Shown here in pieces: positions 1 to 6,444 of a DNA stretch of 9,906 nt. How positions within the stretch are numbered: position 1 is the first letter of the stretch; each line of letters starts with the position of its first letter. A model generated the notes under the pieces. That model did not search any database and had not been told where the DNA came from. It worked only from the letters and a program-made list of their open reading frames with translations. The translations under genes were made by a program, and so were the position numbers. Origin of the DNA: Pseudomonadota bacterium (GTDB taxonomy: Bacteria; Pseudomonadota; Alphaproteobacteria; UBA828; JAPUJA01); assembly GCA_027296525.1 (NCBI GenBank), contig JAPUJA010000244.1:1-9906 (forward strand). Reading direction: 5' to 3'.

Positions 1-469
1 TAGGCGTCGCCGAACTTGCGTTCCAGATAGGCTTCCTCGCGCGCCACCACGCCATAGCGGATGACCAGGTAGAACGGCACCAGCGTCGACAAGATCCACA
101 GGCTATCGAAGGCGATGGCGACGCCAACCGTGCCGATGTGCGCGCCCAGATAGATGGGATTGCGGGAGGACGCGAACACACCCGTGTCAACGATCACTGC
201 GGTCGGGGTGTGCGTCTGGACCTCGGTTCCCGCGCGTCGAAACTGCCAGATGGCAAGAGCAGCGAGGGCAAACCCGGCAAGCCAGACGCCGCTACCTACC
301 CAGGCCGCGGGGAAGCCTGCGGGCATGAACGGCAGCGGAACCAGGAAATCGAGCCCAATGCCACGGCCACAAGCAAAACCCAAAGGACGGGTGGGGGGAC
401 CACCACATTGGCGTGGTCGGACGAGGATTGGTCGACGGCGTTGTCCTGCCGTGGTGAATCCTGGGTCAT
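1..469 (-). pseudogene. Isoprenylcysteine carboxylmethyltransferase-family membrane protein, 3'-truncated by window edge and frameshifted
   Basis: Reading the minus strand from ATG 469-467 gives MTQDSPRQDNAV and a hydrophobic stretch (VLWVLLVAVALG), then the frame runs into a stop near 296-298. Shifting by one base at the GGG at 354-356 restores a continuous protein to the window edge. It has a second hydrophobic helix (VWLAGFALAALAIW), then RRAGTEVQTHTPT, the motif SRNPIYLGAHIG, two more membrane stretches and the ending REEAYLERKFGDAY. The SRNPxYxG and EExYLxxxFGxxY motifs are typical of the isoprenylcysteine carboxylmethyltransferase/PEMT-like integral membrane methyltransferases, which use S-adenosylmethionine. 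Bacterial substrates are mostly unknown. A GAGG lies about 13 bases before the ATG. The family is clear; whether the gene is really broken is not, because one missing G in a G-run could be a sequencing error. The gene lies downstream of, and in the same direction as, the HpnL-like gene. Confidence 0.8.
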
Positions 470-544
470 GACGGTCTCGGTTACCTCACTTCACCTGGGA
501 ATGATAGTGGTCGGCTGCCAGACATCCCATGACGGCGCCGTCGC

Positions 545-576
545 AATGTCTCAGTTGGGTGAAAAGCGGACGTCGG
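545..576. repeat. REP-like dispersed repeat, copy 1 (degenerate)
   Basis: This 32-bp stretch (AATGTCTCAG..., ending AAAGCGGACGTCGG) aligns by hand with 9711-9743 at 27 of 33 columns, with one gap. It lies in the 149-bp spacer between the HpnL-like gene and the methyltransferase. Here the palindrome is poor, with only GTC and GAC still pairing at the ends; in the right-hand copy it is good. The rest of the spacer (470-618) holds no recognisable gene. Confidence 0.6.
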
Positions 577-618
577 CGGGCGAGGCTTTCCATGCGTACA
601 CGCACTTAGCCTCAAGGC

Positions 619-1608
619 TCAATCCCGGCGGCGGACGAGGCGGCGGCCCTCGATCACTTGCCAGGCGAAAAGGGCCGGCAGGCCGAGCAGGATCTCGCGC
701 ACGCGTTTCGCCAGCGAGAGCGCGAGCGCGGCTTCCGGCGCGACGCCAAGGGCCGCGCCGAGCAAGAGGTAGCCGCCCTCCTGGATGCCGAGCGCGCCGG
801 GCACGAGGAAGCCGGCCGCGCGCACCGCCTGGCCGAGGCTTTCGAGCAAGAGCGCATCGACGAGGCTGACGGGCGCGCCCATTAAATAGAGCACGAGCCA
901 GACCTCGCCCGTGCCGACGATCCAGCCCGAGAGCTGCCAGACGCCGTTCGCGAGGATCGCGCGACGCCGACGGTAGAGCGCGAAGGTCGCCTGCTCGAGA
1001 CGCGCCGCACCCCCGGCGAGATCGAACCAGGCGCGCTCGCCCGCGGCCCACTCGATGAAGCGAGCGAGCAGCCGGAAGAGCCCGCGCCGTTGGGCGAGAT
1101 AGAAACCGCCCACGACAAACAGAAAGAGCCCGGCGCCCACGGCCGCGTTGGTCGCGATGCCGCCGTCATCGCCATAGTGAGCGAACAGGAGCGCGAGACC
1201 GATCAGCGTGAAGAGCGCCTGCACGAAGACGCCGACCGTAAGGTCGACGACGACGAGCGCGCCGGCGCGCGCGCCGGGCATATTCCGAAAGGTGAGCAGG
1301 CGGCTGCGCACGATCTCGCCGCCGACTTGTGCGACGGGGAGCAGCTGGTTGACGGACTCGCCGATCCAGCGCACCCAGAGAAGATCGGCGAAGGGAAGCC
1401 TCTCCCGCCGCTCGAACAGCGCGCGCCAGCCGAGGGTGTCGAGAATGAGCGGGATCAGATGAAAGAAGGTGACGGCGAGAAGCCCCCAGCCGACCGCCGC
1501 GACCGAGCGGGCGACGTCATCGATGCCCTGATGAACGATGAGCCCGATCGCGAGTCCGAGGCCCGCGATGAGCAAGATATAGGTGGAGGTTTTTGCTCGG
1601 AGCGTCAA
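619..1608 (-). CDS. HpnL-family / flippase-like (lysylphosphatidylglycerol synthase TM-region-like) integral membrane protein
   Basis: This is a 329-residue, strongly hydrophobic protein with roughly seven to eight membrane segments (for example residues 11-25, 41-58, 117-143, 155-172, 223-243 and 280-300). Two signatures fit the HpnL group within the flippase-like/LPG-synthase transmembrane superfamily: ESVNQLLPVAQVGGE (residues 84-98) and FLVPGALGIQEGGY (267-280). HpnL proteins often occur with hopanoid or lipid genes and are thought to move or modify lipids in the inner membrane; no reaction has been shown for most. The start is TTG at 1608. No ATG fits, and the upstream dehydrogenase stop is only 16 bp away, so the two are very likely cotranscribed and perhaps translationally coupled. 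Length is normal for the family. No hopanoid genes are visible nearby, so a hopanoid role is only a family-based guess. Confidence 0.8.
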   Translation of the reverse strand: MTLRAKTSTYILLIAGLGLAIGLIVHQGIDDVARSVAAVGWGLLAVTFFHLIPLILDTLGWRALFERRERLPFADLLWVRWIGESVNQLLPVAQVGGEIVRSRLLTFRNMPGARAGALVVVDLTVGVFVQALFTLIGLALLFAHYGDDGGIATNAAVGAGLFLFVVGGFYLAQRRGLFRLLARFIEWAAGERAWFDLAGGAARLEQATFALYRRRRAILANGVWQLSGWIVGTGEVWLVLYLMGAPVSLVDALLLESLGQAVRAAGFLVPGALGIQEGGYLLLGAALGVAPEAALALSLAKRVREILLGLPALFAWQVIEGRRLVRRRD

Positions 1609-1624
1609 AGGACCCGCCCGCCCC

Positions 1625-2770
1625 TTAAGGCGAGCGATAGAAGATTCGATAGATCGCGCCCGCCCGATCGTCCGAGACGAGCAACGCCCCGTCCGGCATC
1701 ACCAGAACATCGACCGGCCGGCCCCAGCTCTCTTCGCCCTGCAGCCAGCCTTCGGCGAAGGGCTCGTAGGAAAGCACGCGGTTGTCCTCCAGGCGCACGA
1801 GGGTGATGCGGTAGCCGATCTTTCGGCTGCGGTTCCATGAACCGTGCTCGGCGATGAAGATCTGGCCGCGATAGTCGGGCGGGAACATCTCTCCCGTGTA
1901 AAAGCGCATGCCGAGCGAGGCGACGTGGGGCCCGAGCTTCCGGGCGGGCGGCGTGAAGGCGTCGCAGCCTTGCGCGAAATTGGGATCCGGCAGGAAGCCC
2001 CCGTGGCAATAGGGAAAGCCGAAATGCAGGCCCGCGCGGGGCGCGTGGTTGAGCTCGTCGGGCGGCAGGTCATCGCCCAGCCGGTCGCGCCCGTTGTCCG
2101 TGAACCAGAGCTCGCCCGTCTCGGGATGCCAGTCGAAGCCCACACTGTTTCGCACGCCGCGCGCGAAGACCTCGAGCGCCGTGCCGTCCGGCGCCATGCG
2201 GAGGATCGAGGCGAAGGGCGCGGGCGCCTCACACACATTGCAGGGGGCGCCGACGGGGACGTAGAGCCAGCCATCCGGCCCGAAGCGGATGAACTTCCAT
2301 CCGTGGTGCCTCTCCCGCGGCAGGGAGTCGCTGACGGCGACCGGCGCGGGCGGCGCCTCAAGGTTCGATTCGATGGCGTCGTAACGCAAGATCCGGTTGA
2401 TCTCGGCGACATACAGCGCGCCCTCCCGGATCGCGACGCCGTTCGGCACGCTCAGGCCCTCGAGCAGACGGATCACACCATCGGCCCGGTTATCCCCGTC
2501 GCGATCGGGCAGGGCATAGACCACGCCCGCCTTCTGGCTGCCGACGAAGAGCGTGCCGCCGGGGCCGAGCGCCATCGAACGCGCGTTGGGAACCCCGGCG
2601 GCGTAGAGCTCGATGGCGAACCCCGGCGGCAGCGTGATGGCTTCGAGCGGAAGGGCGCGCGCGCTCGTTTCGCACCCCGCCGCAAGGCCCGCGAGCAGCA
2701 CGAAAGCCAAGCCCCACAGCCCGTTGGGCCACGCCCCTCTCAGTCCAATCCCTAAAGCTTTCTTAACCAT
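1625..2770 (-). CDS. PQQ-dependent sugar dehydrogenase (glucose/sorbosone dehydrogenase family), predicted lipoprotein
   Basis: This 381-residue protein has a six-bladed-propeller-like sequence of the soluble glucose/L-sorbosone dehydrogenase family, which oxidises sugars or similar alcohols with the cofactor PQQ in the periplasm. Visible family marks are LPPGFAIELYA (residues 47-57), MALGPGGTLFVGS, the likely catalytic-base region RHHGWKF (His155/156), GPDGWLYVPVGAPCNVC with a Cys177/Cys180 pair, GVRNSVGFDWHP, and FIAEHGSWNRS near the C-terminus. The N-terminus (MVKKALGIGLRG, hydrophobic core, AAGC) resembles a lipoprotein signal with Cys33 as the lipidation site. The -3 residue is Ala, which is less usual. 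ATG 2770 is chosen because it gives this signal; the frame stays open to 3814 but upstream of 2770 it lies opposite the EAL gene. The HpnL-like gene follows after 16 bp. The natural substrate cannot be told from sequence. Confidence 0.85.
   Translation of the reverse strand: MVKKALGIGLRGAWPNGLWGLAFVLLAGLAAGCETSARALPLEAITLPPGFAIELYAAGVPNARSMALGPGGTLFVGSQKAGVVYALPDRDGDNRADGVIRLLEGLSVPNGVAIREGALYVAEINRILRYDAIESNLEAPPAPVAVSDSLPRERHHGWKFIRFGPDGWLYVPVGAPCNVCEAPAPFASILRMAPDGTALEVFARGVRNSVGFDWHPETGELWFTDNGRDRLGDDLPPDELNHAPRAGLHFGFPYCHGGFLPDPNFAQGCDAFTPPARKLGPHVASLGMRFYTGEMFPPDYRGQIFIAEHGSWNRSRKIGYRITLVRLEDNRVLSYEPFAEGWLQGEESWGRPVDVLVMPDGALLVSDDRAGAIYRIFYRSP
2752..2767 (+). promoter_or_regulatory. Candidate CtrA box upstream of the EAL-domain gene
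   Basis: The sequence CTAA, seven bases, TTAAC matches the alphaproteobacterial CtrA site TTAA-N7-TTAAC at all but the first base. Its right half continues as TTAACCAT, the known CtrA half-site octamer. It ends 57 bp before the EAL-gene ATG and overlaps the first codons of the divergent dehydrogenase. It is AT-rich within a GC-rich sequence. CtrA control is an inference. Confidence 0.4.
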
Positions 2771-2824
2771 CTTCCGCAACCCTATCACCGGTCGGCCGGC
2801 CGTTTGGAGGAAATTCCCCTCAAG

Positions 2825-4132
2825 ATGTCCCTTCTGCTGCACTTGGTCATCGCCGCAGGCTATGTCTCGGTCGCGGTCGCGGTGGCCATAAGCCTCCCGC
2901 AAACCGCGTTCGCCGCCGATCAAGGAACCGCCAACCTGATCGGTGCGATCGGCGCGCTCGCCACCGCGTTGCTCCATCAGGCGATCGCCCACCACCAGCA
3001 TGTCCGGCGCCTCAGCGTCGCCGAGAAGCGGCAAAAAACCCTGCTCGCGGATTTCAGAGAGGTGCGCTCGGAGGTCCAAAGGCTTCAGGAAGGGTTTGGC
3101 GAGGCGGACCCCGAGGTGTTGCGCATGATCCTGTCGCGCAGCGCCGATGACGTCGCCTCCGAATTGCGCGTGCTCGAGATCCTGCGCCGGCAACTCTCCG
3201 GTGAACCGGAGGATGAGCCGGGGGATGAGATCGACGCGGTCGCGAGCGACGCGGCCGCGAGCGACGCGGCCGCGAGCGACGACGAAGCTTACGAGGTATT
3301 CGATGACGAGGCCGCGGCGCCCGAAGACGTGAGCGACTTCCGCGCCGATTTCGCCGCGGGCGAGGGGCCGGCGGCGAGCGCCGGGCATGGCTTCGAGATT
3401 CTCGAGGCCACCCGTGAGGCCCTGAAGGAGAGCCGTGTCGGCATCTATCTCCAGCCGGTCGTCACGCTGCCGGAGCGCAAAGTCGAGTTCTACGAAAGCT
3501 ACTCGCGCATACTCGCCGAGGACGGCAGCACGCTCGGCCCGGACGATTATCTCCCCATCGCGGAGCAGGCAGGGCTCGTTTCGGCGATCGACAACAATCT
3601 CCTCTTCCGCTGCATCCAACTCGTTCGCAAGACCCGGCGGAACAACCGCGATTACGGTTTCTTCTGCAACATCTCGCCCCACACGCTCCGGGACGAGTCG
3701 TTCTTTCCGCAATTCATCGAGTTCATGGAGGAGAACCACGAGCTCGCGGACAGCTTGATCTTCGAGTTCTCTCAAGAAGACGTCGCCAATCATGGCGCCG
3801 ACGTGATCGAGCATCTGAACGCCCTGACGGCACTCGGTTTCGGCTTCTCAATGGATCAGGTGGAATCCCTCGATTTCGATTTTGCCGCGCTCGCGGGACG
3901 GCATTTCAACTACGTCAAGATCGAGGCGGGAACCCTGCTGTCGCTGGTCCAAGAGGACGAGGGCGGTTTCGCGCTCGAGTCTCTCCGCCGCGCGCTCAAA
4001 CGCGCCGGGATCGAGCTCATCGTCGAGAAGGTCGAGACCGAGCAAGTCCTGGTCGAGCTCCTCGACTACGCCATCCCCTACGGCCAGGGCTATCTCTTCG
4101 GCGAACCGCGCCTGAGCCGCTCGGCGGCCTGA
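2825..4132 (+). CDS. Membrane-anchored protein with degenerate EAL domain, TipF-like
   Basis: This is a 435-residue protein. Residues 4-28 and 35-52 are hydrophobic (likely two membrane helices), 62-125 are charged and helical (probable coiled coil), and 126-185 form an acidic Ala/Asp/Glu linker containing an ASDAA repeat. Residues 200-432 form an EAL (c-di-GMP phosphodiesterase-type) domain. Metal and substrate positions partly survive: Glu224 (in ESY replacing EAL), Asn282, Glu314, Asp344, Lys365, Glu401 and Gln421. However, the DDFGTG loop is replaced by DQVESL, so hydrolysis is doubtful and a c-di-GMP receptor role is likelier. This layout matches Caulobacter TipF, which binds c-di-GMP and helps place the flagellum at the new pole; orthology is inferred. 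ATG 2825 is preferred over TTG 2804; GGAGG at 2806-2810 is rather distant (14 nt). A candidate CtrA box lies upstream and the HAD gene follows 117 bp downstream. Confidence 0.8.
   Translation: MSLLLHLVIAAGYVSVAVAVAISLPQTAFAADQGTANLIGAIGALATALLHQAIAHHQHVRRLSVAEKRQKTLLADFREVRSEVQRLQEGFGEADPEVLRMILSRSADDVASELRVLEILRRQLSGEPEDEPGDEIDAVASDAAASDAAASDDEAYEVFDDEAAAPEDVSDFRADFAAGEGPAASAGHGFEILEATREALKESRVGIYLQPVVTLPERKVEFYESYSRILAEDGSTLGPDDYLPIAEQAGLVSAIDNNLLFRCIQLVRKTRRNNRDYGFFCNISPHTLRDESFFPQFIEFMEENHELADSLIFEFSQEDVANHGADVIEHLNALTALGFGFSMDQVESLDFDFAALAGRHFNYVKIEAGTLLSLVQEDEGGFALESLRRALKRAGIELIVEKVETEQVLVELLDYAIPYGQGYLFGEPRLSRSAA
3242..3280. repeat. 15-bp tandem repeat inside the EAL gene, 2.6 copies
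   Basis: The unit GCGAGCGACGCGGCC occurs at 3242-3256 and 3257-3271 without mismatch, then nine further bases at 3272-3280. It is in frame and encodes the repeated ASDAA of the acidic linker, so copy-number change would only alter linker length. Confidence 0.9.
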
Positions 4133-4187
4133 GCCCCTTGGGCCGCGCGCAAGCGCCCCTTCACAGCGCGCGATCTTCGTGGCAAAA

Positions 4188-4239
4188 CCGGCGCCCGGCC
4201 GATCGAAACCAACCCGGCGCCCGACCGGTCGAAACCAAC
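4188..4239. repeat. 26-bp tandem repeat, two copies, just upstream of the HAD gene
   Basis: Units 4188-4213 and 4214-4239 both begin CCGGCGCCCG and end TCGAAACCAAC; they differ at two of 26 positions. The array ends ten bases before the HAD start codon, with the ribosome-binding sequence AAAGG (4240-4244) right after it. It fills nearly half of the 117-bp spacer after the EAL gene and could affect translation or simply mark slippage. Confidence 0.9.
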
Positions 4240-4249
4240 AAAGGCCGCC

Positions 4250-5119
4250 ATGGAGATCGCCTTTCACCGCGGCCTGTCCGCGCTCGTTGAGCGCTATGAC
4301 GGGCTGATCCTCGACGTCTGGGGGGTGCTGCATGACGGCGGCCCCGCCTTTCCCGCGGCGCTCGAGGTTCTGAAACGACTGGCCGATCGTGGAACGCCGG
4401 TGGTGCTCGCCTCCAACGCCCCGCGCCGCGCCGCGCGCGTCGCCCAGACCCTCGGCGACAAGGGCATCGGGGCGGAGCTCTACCGCCGGGTCGTGACTTC
4501 GGGTGATGCGCTCCGCGCGGCCCTCGGCGCCGGCCTCTCCGGCCTCGCCAAGAGCTACTGCTTCCTCGGGCCCGAGGCGGATGGCGACCTGCTCGACGAC
4601 CTCGAGTTCAAGCGGGTCGCGCGCCCCGCCGACGCGGCGTTCATCCTCGGCGTGGGCTTCGTGGACGTCACCGACGAGATCGCGGTCTACGAATCGCTCT
4701 TCCGGGAAGGGATCGCGCACGGCCTTCCCTTTCTGTGCGCGAACCCGGATCGGATGGTCTTCCGCCAGGGGGTGGCCGAGCCCTGCGCGGGTCTTCTTGC
4801 CGAGCGCTACGCCGAATTGGGCGGCGAGGTCCATCATTTCGGCAAGCCCCATCCGCCGGTCTATCGTGTCTGCCTCGAGCATCTGGGGATCGACGACCCC
4901 AAACGGGTCCTGGCCGTCGGCGACGGGCTCGAAACCGATATCGCCGGGGCCAAACGCATGGCGTTCGATTCCCTCCTGATCACCGATGGCCTGCTCGCGG
5001 GCAAGCTGGGTGCGGACCGATCGGCCCTGCCAGGGCGTCCCCTGCCAGGGCGTCTCGCCGCCCTCTGCCGCGAGGCCGACGCCTTTCCGAGCGCGGTCAT
5101 GGCACGCCTCGTCTGGTAA
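4250..5119 (+). CDS. HAD superfamily class IIA hydrolase, TIGR01459 type
   Basis: This 289-residue protein carries HAD phosphatase motifs in order: motif I LILDVWGVLHDG (nucleophile Asp22), motif II VVLASNAPRRA (Ser55-Asn56), a class IIA cap region (about 80-180), the Lys199 motif FGKPHPPVY, and VGDGLETDIAGA (Asp225, Asp230). In motif I the usual second Asp is Trp24, as in other members of the TIGR01459/CECR5-like group, so a classical phosphatase mechanism is uncertain. The physiological substrate of this alphaproteobacterial family is unknown. AAAGG at 4240-4244 is a well-spaced ribosome-binding site for ATG 4250. The C-terminal tail contains a duplicated LPGR (residues 260-268) from a 15-bp tandem repeat. 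Residues 128-152 are the source or relative of a 75-bp fragment found again at 9610-9684. The gene is convergent with the acetamidase gene. Confidence 0.9.
   Translation: MEIAFHRGLSALVERYDGLILDVWGVLHDGGPAFPAALEVLKRLADRGTPVVLASNAPRRAARVAQTLGDKGIGAELYRRVVTSGDALRAALGAGLSGLAKSYCFLGPEADGDLLDDLEFKRVARPADAAFILGVGFVDVTDEIAVYESLFREGIAHGLPFLCANPDRMVFRQGVAEPCAGLLAERYAELGGEVHHFGKPHPPVYRVCLEHLGIDDPKRVLAVGDGLETDIAGAKRMAFDSLLITDGLLAGKLGADRSALPGRPLPGRLAALCREADAFPSAVMARLVW
5025..5054. repeat. 15-bp tandem duplication inside the HAD gene
   Basis: CCCTGCCAGGGCGTC occurs perfectly twice, at 5025-5039 and 5040-5054. The unit itself holds the palindrome CCCTGCCAGGG. It is in frame and lengthens the C-terminal tail of the hydrolase by five residues, beyond the catalytic motifs. 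Confidence 0.9.
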
Positions 5120-5211
5120 GGCCGGTTTCAAGGCGAAGCGGGCGAGGCTCACGGCAAGCGTCATGTTTTTTCTCGCCCCGTCTCGCTCAGCCCCCGGCGG
5201 ACGGTTCGCCT

Positions 5212-6225
5212 CTATTCCTCGACGAACGTTTTCCGGATGCCGGCGCCCATCGTGTACTTCGGATCGACGAAATTGCCGAGACGCACGAGCGCGCATTGGC
5301 TCAGCATCATGTAGGCATCCCAGATATCGAAGCCGTAATCCGCCACCATCCAGCGGATGAGGTCACGGAAGGCGATGCGGGTGGCATCCTCCAGCGGGCG
5401 GGCGCTTCCGATCGCCATGATGAAATCCGCGCGCTCGAGCCGCGGCCAGTCAAGCGTCCAGCCCTTGATCACGTCGACGACGATCGTCGTGGTCGTCGGA
5501 TACTCCACAGCCGTGCCGCAGCATTCGCCGTCGCCCTGGCAGGCATGGGCGTCGCCGATGAAGAGCCGCGCGCCGCTCGAGCGAACGGGCAGGTAGGTCA
5601 CGCTTCCCGGCCCCATGTCGGGAAGGTCCATGTTGCCGCCGTGCTGATCGGGCGTCAGCGAGCTGATCGAATCGATCTCCGGCGAGACGGAGAGGGTTCC
5701 GATATGCGGCTTGTAAGGCAAGGTCACGCGGTCGCTCCAGTAAACCTTCTCCCGGTCCACCGAAATCTTGCGAACCTTTTCGGGGAGCGGCTCATTGAGC
5801 ATCGCGGTGTAGAGGGTCCCCGTCAGGCCACCGAACTCGGCGATGTTCGCGCAAGTTCCGACCGGGTTCTCGCCGCGCGGCCACATCGATTCGATGTAGA
5901 CCGCAAGCGCATCGCCCTTCTCGGCGCCCTCCACCATGATCGGCCCGTTTTGCGGATTGAGGAACGGCACCCGCAAGAGCTCCGAGGGTTTGTCCCGCTC
6001 GCTCTTGAGCGCGCCCGCGAAGGCGTCGCGGGTCTCGACCACCACCCGATCGCCGGGCTTGATGTGCAGGACGGGCTCCGAATAGGGCCCGATCGTGTAG
6101 TGGTAAGTGCTCTGGCGCTCCTCGGTGAGCGAATGCGTTTCGCCCTCCCGGCCAGCGCTCGCCCCGCGGCGGTGCATGATTGACGTCGCAAGCCACTCCG
6201 GATTCTGATCGACCCCACCTGACAT
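5212..6225 (-). CDS. Acetamidase/formamidase family protein (FmdA/AmdA type)
   Basis: This 337-residue protein has strong marks of the acetamidase/formamidase family, cytoplasmic enzymes that hydrolyse short amides to ammonia and a carboxylate: VLHIKPGD (residues 52-59), NPQNGPIMVEGAEKGD (90-105), YKPHIGTLSVSPE (171-183), QHGGNMD (194-200), GDAHACQGDGE (224-234) and the following CGTAVE. The length fits the shorter members of the family. ATG 6225 is preceded by GGAGGG with a five-base gap, a good ribosome-binding site. The gene lies 219 bp downstream of the PotC-like gene on the same strand, separated by two REP-like palindromes. It may therefore be the last gene of the transporter operon or have its own promoter. 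A weak TTGAGG/TAGCTT pair (6285-6280 and 6261-6256, 18-bp spacer) precedes it. The enzyme probably acts on an amide brought in by the transporter; the substrate is unknown. Confidence 0.88.
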   Translation of the reverse strand: MSGGVDQNPEWLATSIMHRRGASAGREGETHSLTEERQSTYHYTIGPYSEPVLHIKPGDRVVVETRDAFAGALKSERDKPSELLRVPFLNPQNGPIMVEGAEKGDALAVYIESMWPRGENPVGTCANIAEFGGLTGTLYTAMLNEPLPEKVRKISVDREKVYWSDRVTLPYKPHIGTLSVSPEIDSISSLTPDQHGGNMDLPDMGPGSVTYLPVRSSGARLFIGDAHACQGDGECCGTAVEYPTTTTIVVDVIKGWTLDWPRLERADFIMAIGSARPLEDATRIAFRDLIRWMVADYGFDIWDAYMMLSQCALVRLGNFVDPKYTMGAGIRKTFVEE

Positions 6226-6279
6226 CGGTGCCCTCCCGCTATCGAGACTTCCGCGAAGCTATGTGTCTGTGTCGGTTTT

Positions 6280-6358
6280 CCTCAAGCTTCGACACGATCA
6301 GCATGAGGGATGCCAAGCGCCAACAGCCCTCACCCTGAGCCTGTCGAAGGACGAGGGC
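6280..6358. repeat. Inverted pair of REP-like palindromes (BIME-like)
   Basis: Copy A (6280-6310) contains CTTCGACACGATCAGCATGA; copy B (6326-6358), read on the minus strand, contains CTTCGACAGGCTCAGGGTGA. Both are bounded by CCTC and GAGGG arms and can fold as hairpins, and they face opposite ways with 15 bp between them. This TTCGACAxxCTCAGxxTGAGGG type is a widespread intergenic repeat of proteobacteria. It occupies the spacer between the PotC-like and acetamidase genes and could weaken or protect the transcript there. The remainder of that spacer (6359-6444) shows nothing recognisable. Confidence 0.75.
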
Positions 6359-6444
6359 GGCAATTCGTAGACATTTCCTATCGATCCCGCCTCCATCCAG
6401 TCGAAGCGTATCAACGGCACTCTTGAGCGTCCACAGAAAGCCGG

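Noticed and set aside
2793..2802. Palindrome CGGCCGGCCG in the divergent spacer as an operator
   Set aside because: A 10-bp GC palindrome is easily expected by chance in GC-rich DNA; no second site supports it.
2804..2824. TTG 2804 as the start of the EAL gene
   Set aside because: It overlaps the GGAGG at 2806-2810 and would leave no ribosome-binding site; ATG 2825 begins the membrane helix directly.
2771..3814. Long upstream extension of the dehydrogenase frame on the minus strand
   Set aside because: It lies opposite the EAL gene, has no domain character, and the lipoprotein signal starts at 2770.
5140..5178. Possible terminator between the convergent HAD and acetamidase genes
   Set aside because: The stem GGGCGAG/CTCGCCC encloses the T-run (5165-5171) rather than preceding it, so it is not a normal intrinsic terminator.
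3848..5296. 482-codon open frame on the minus strand
   Set aside because: It is antisense to the EAL and HAD genes, charged and repetitive, with no recognisable domain: a high-GC shadow.
4735..6183. 482-codon open frame on the plus strand
   Set aside because: It spans the end of the HAD gene and the antisense of the acetamidase gene; its composition is shadow-like.
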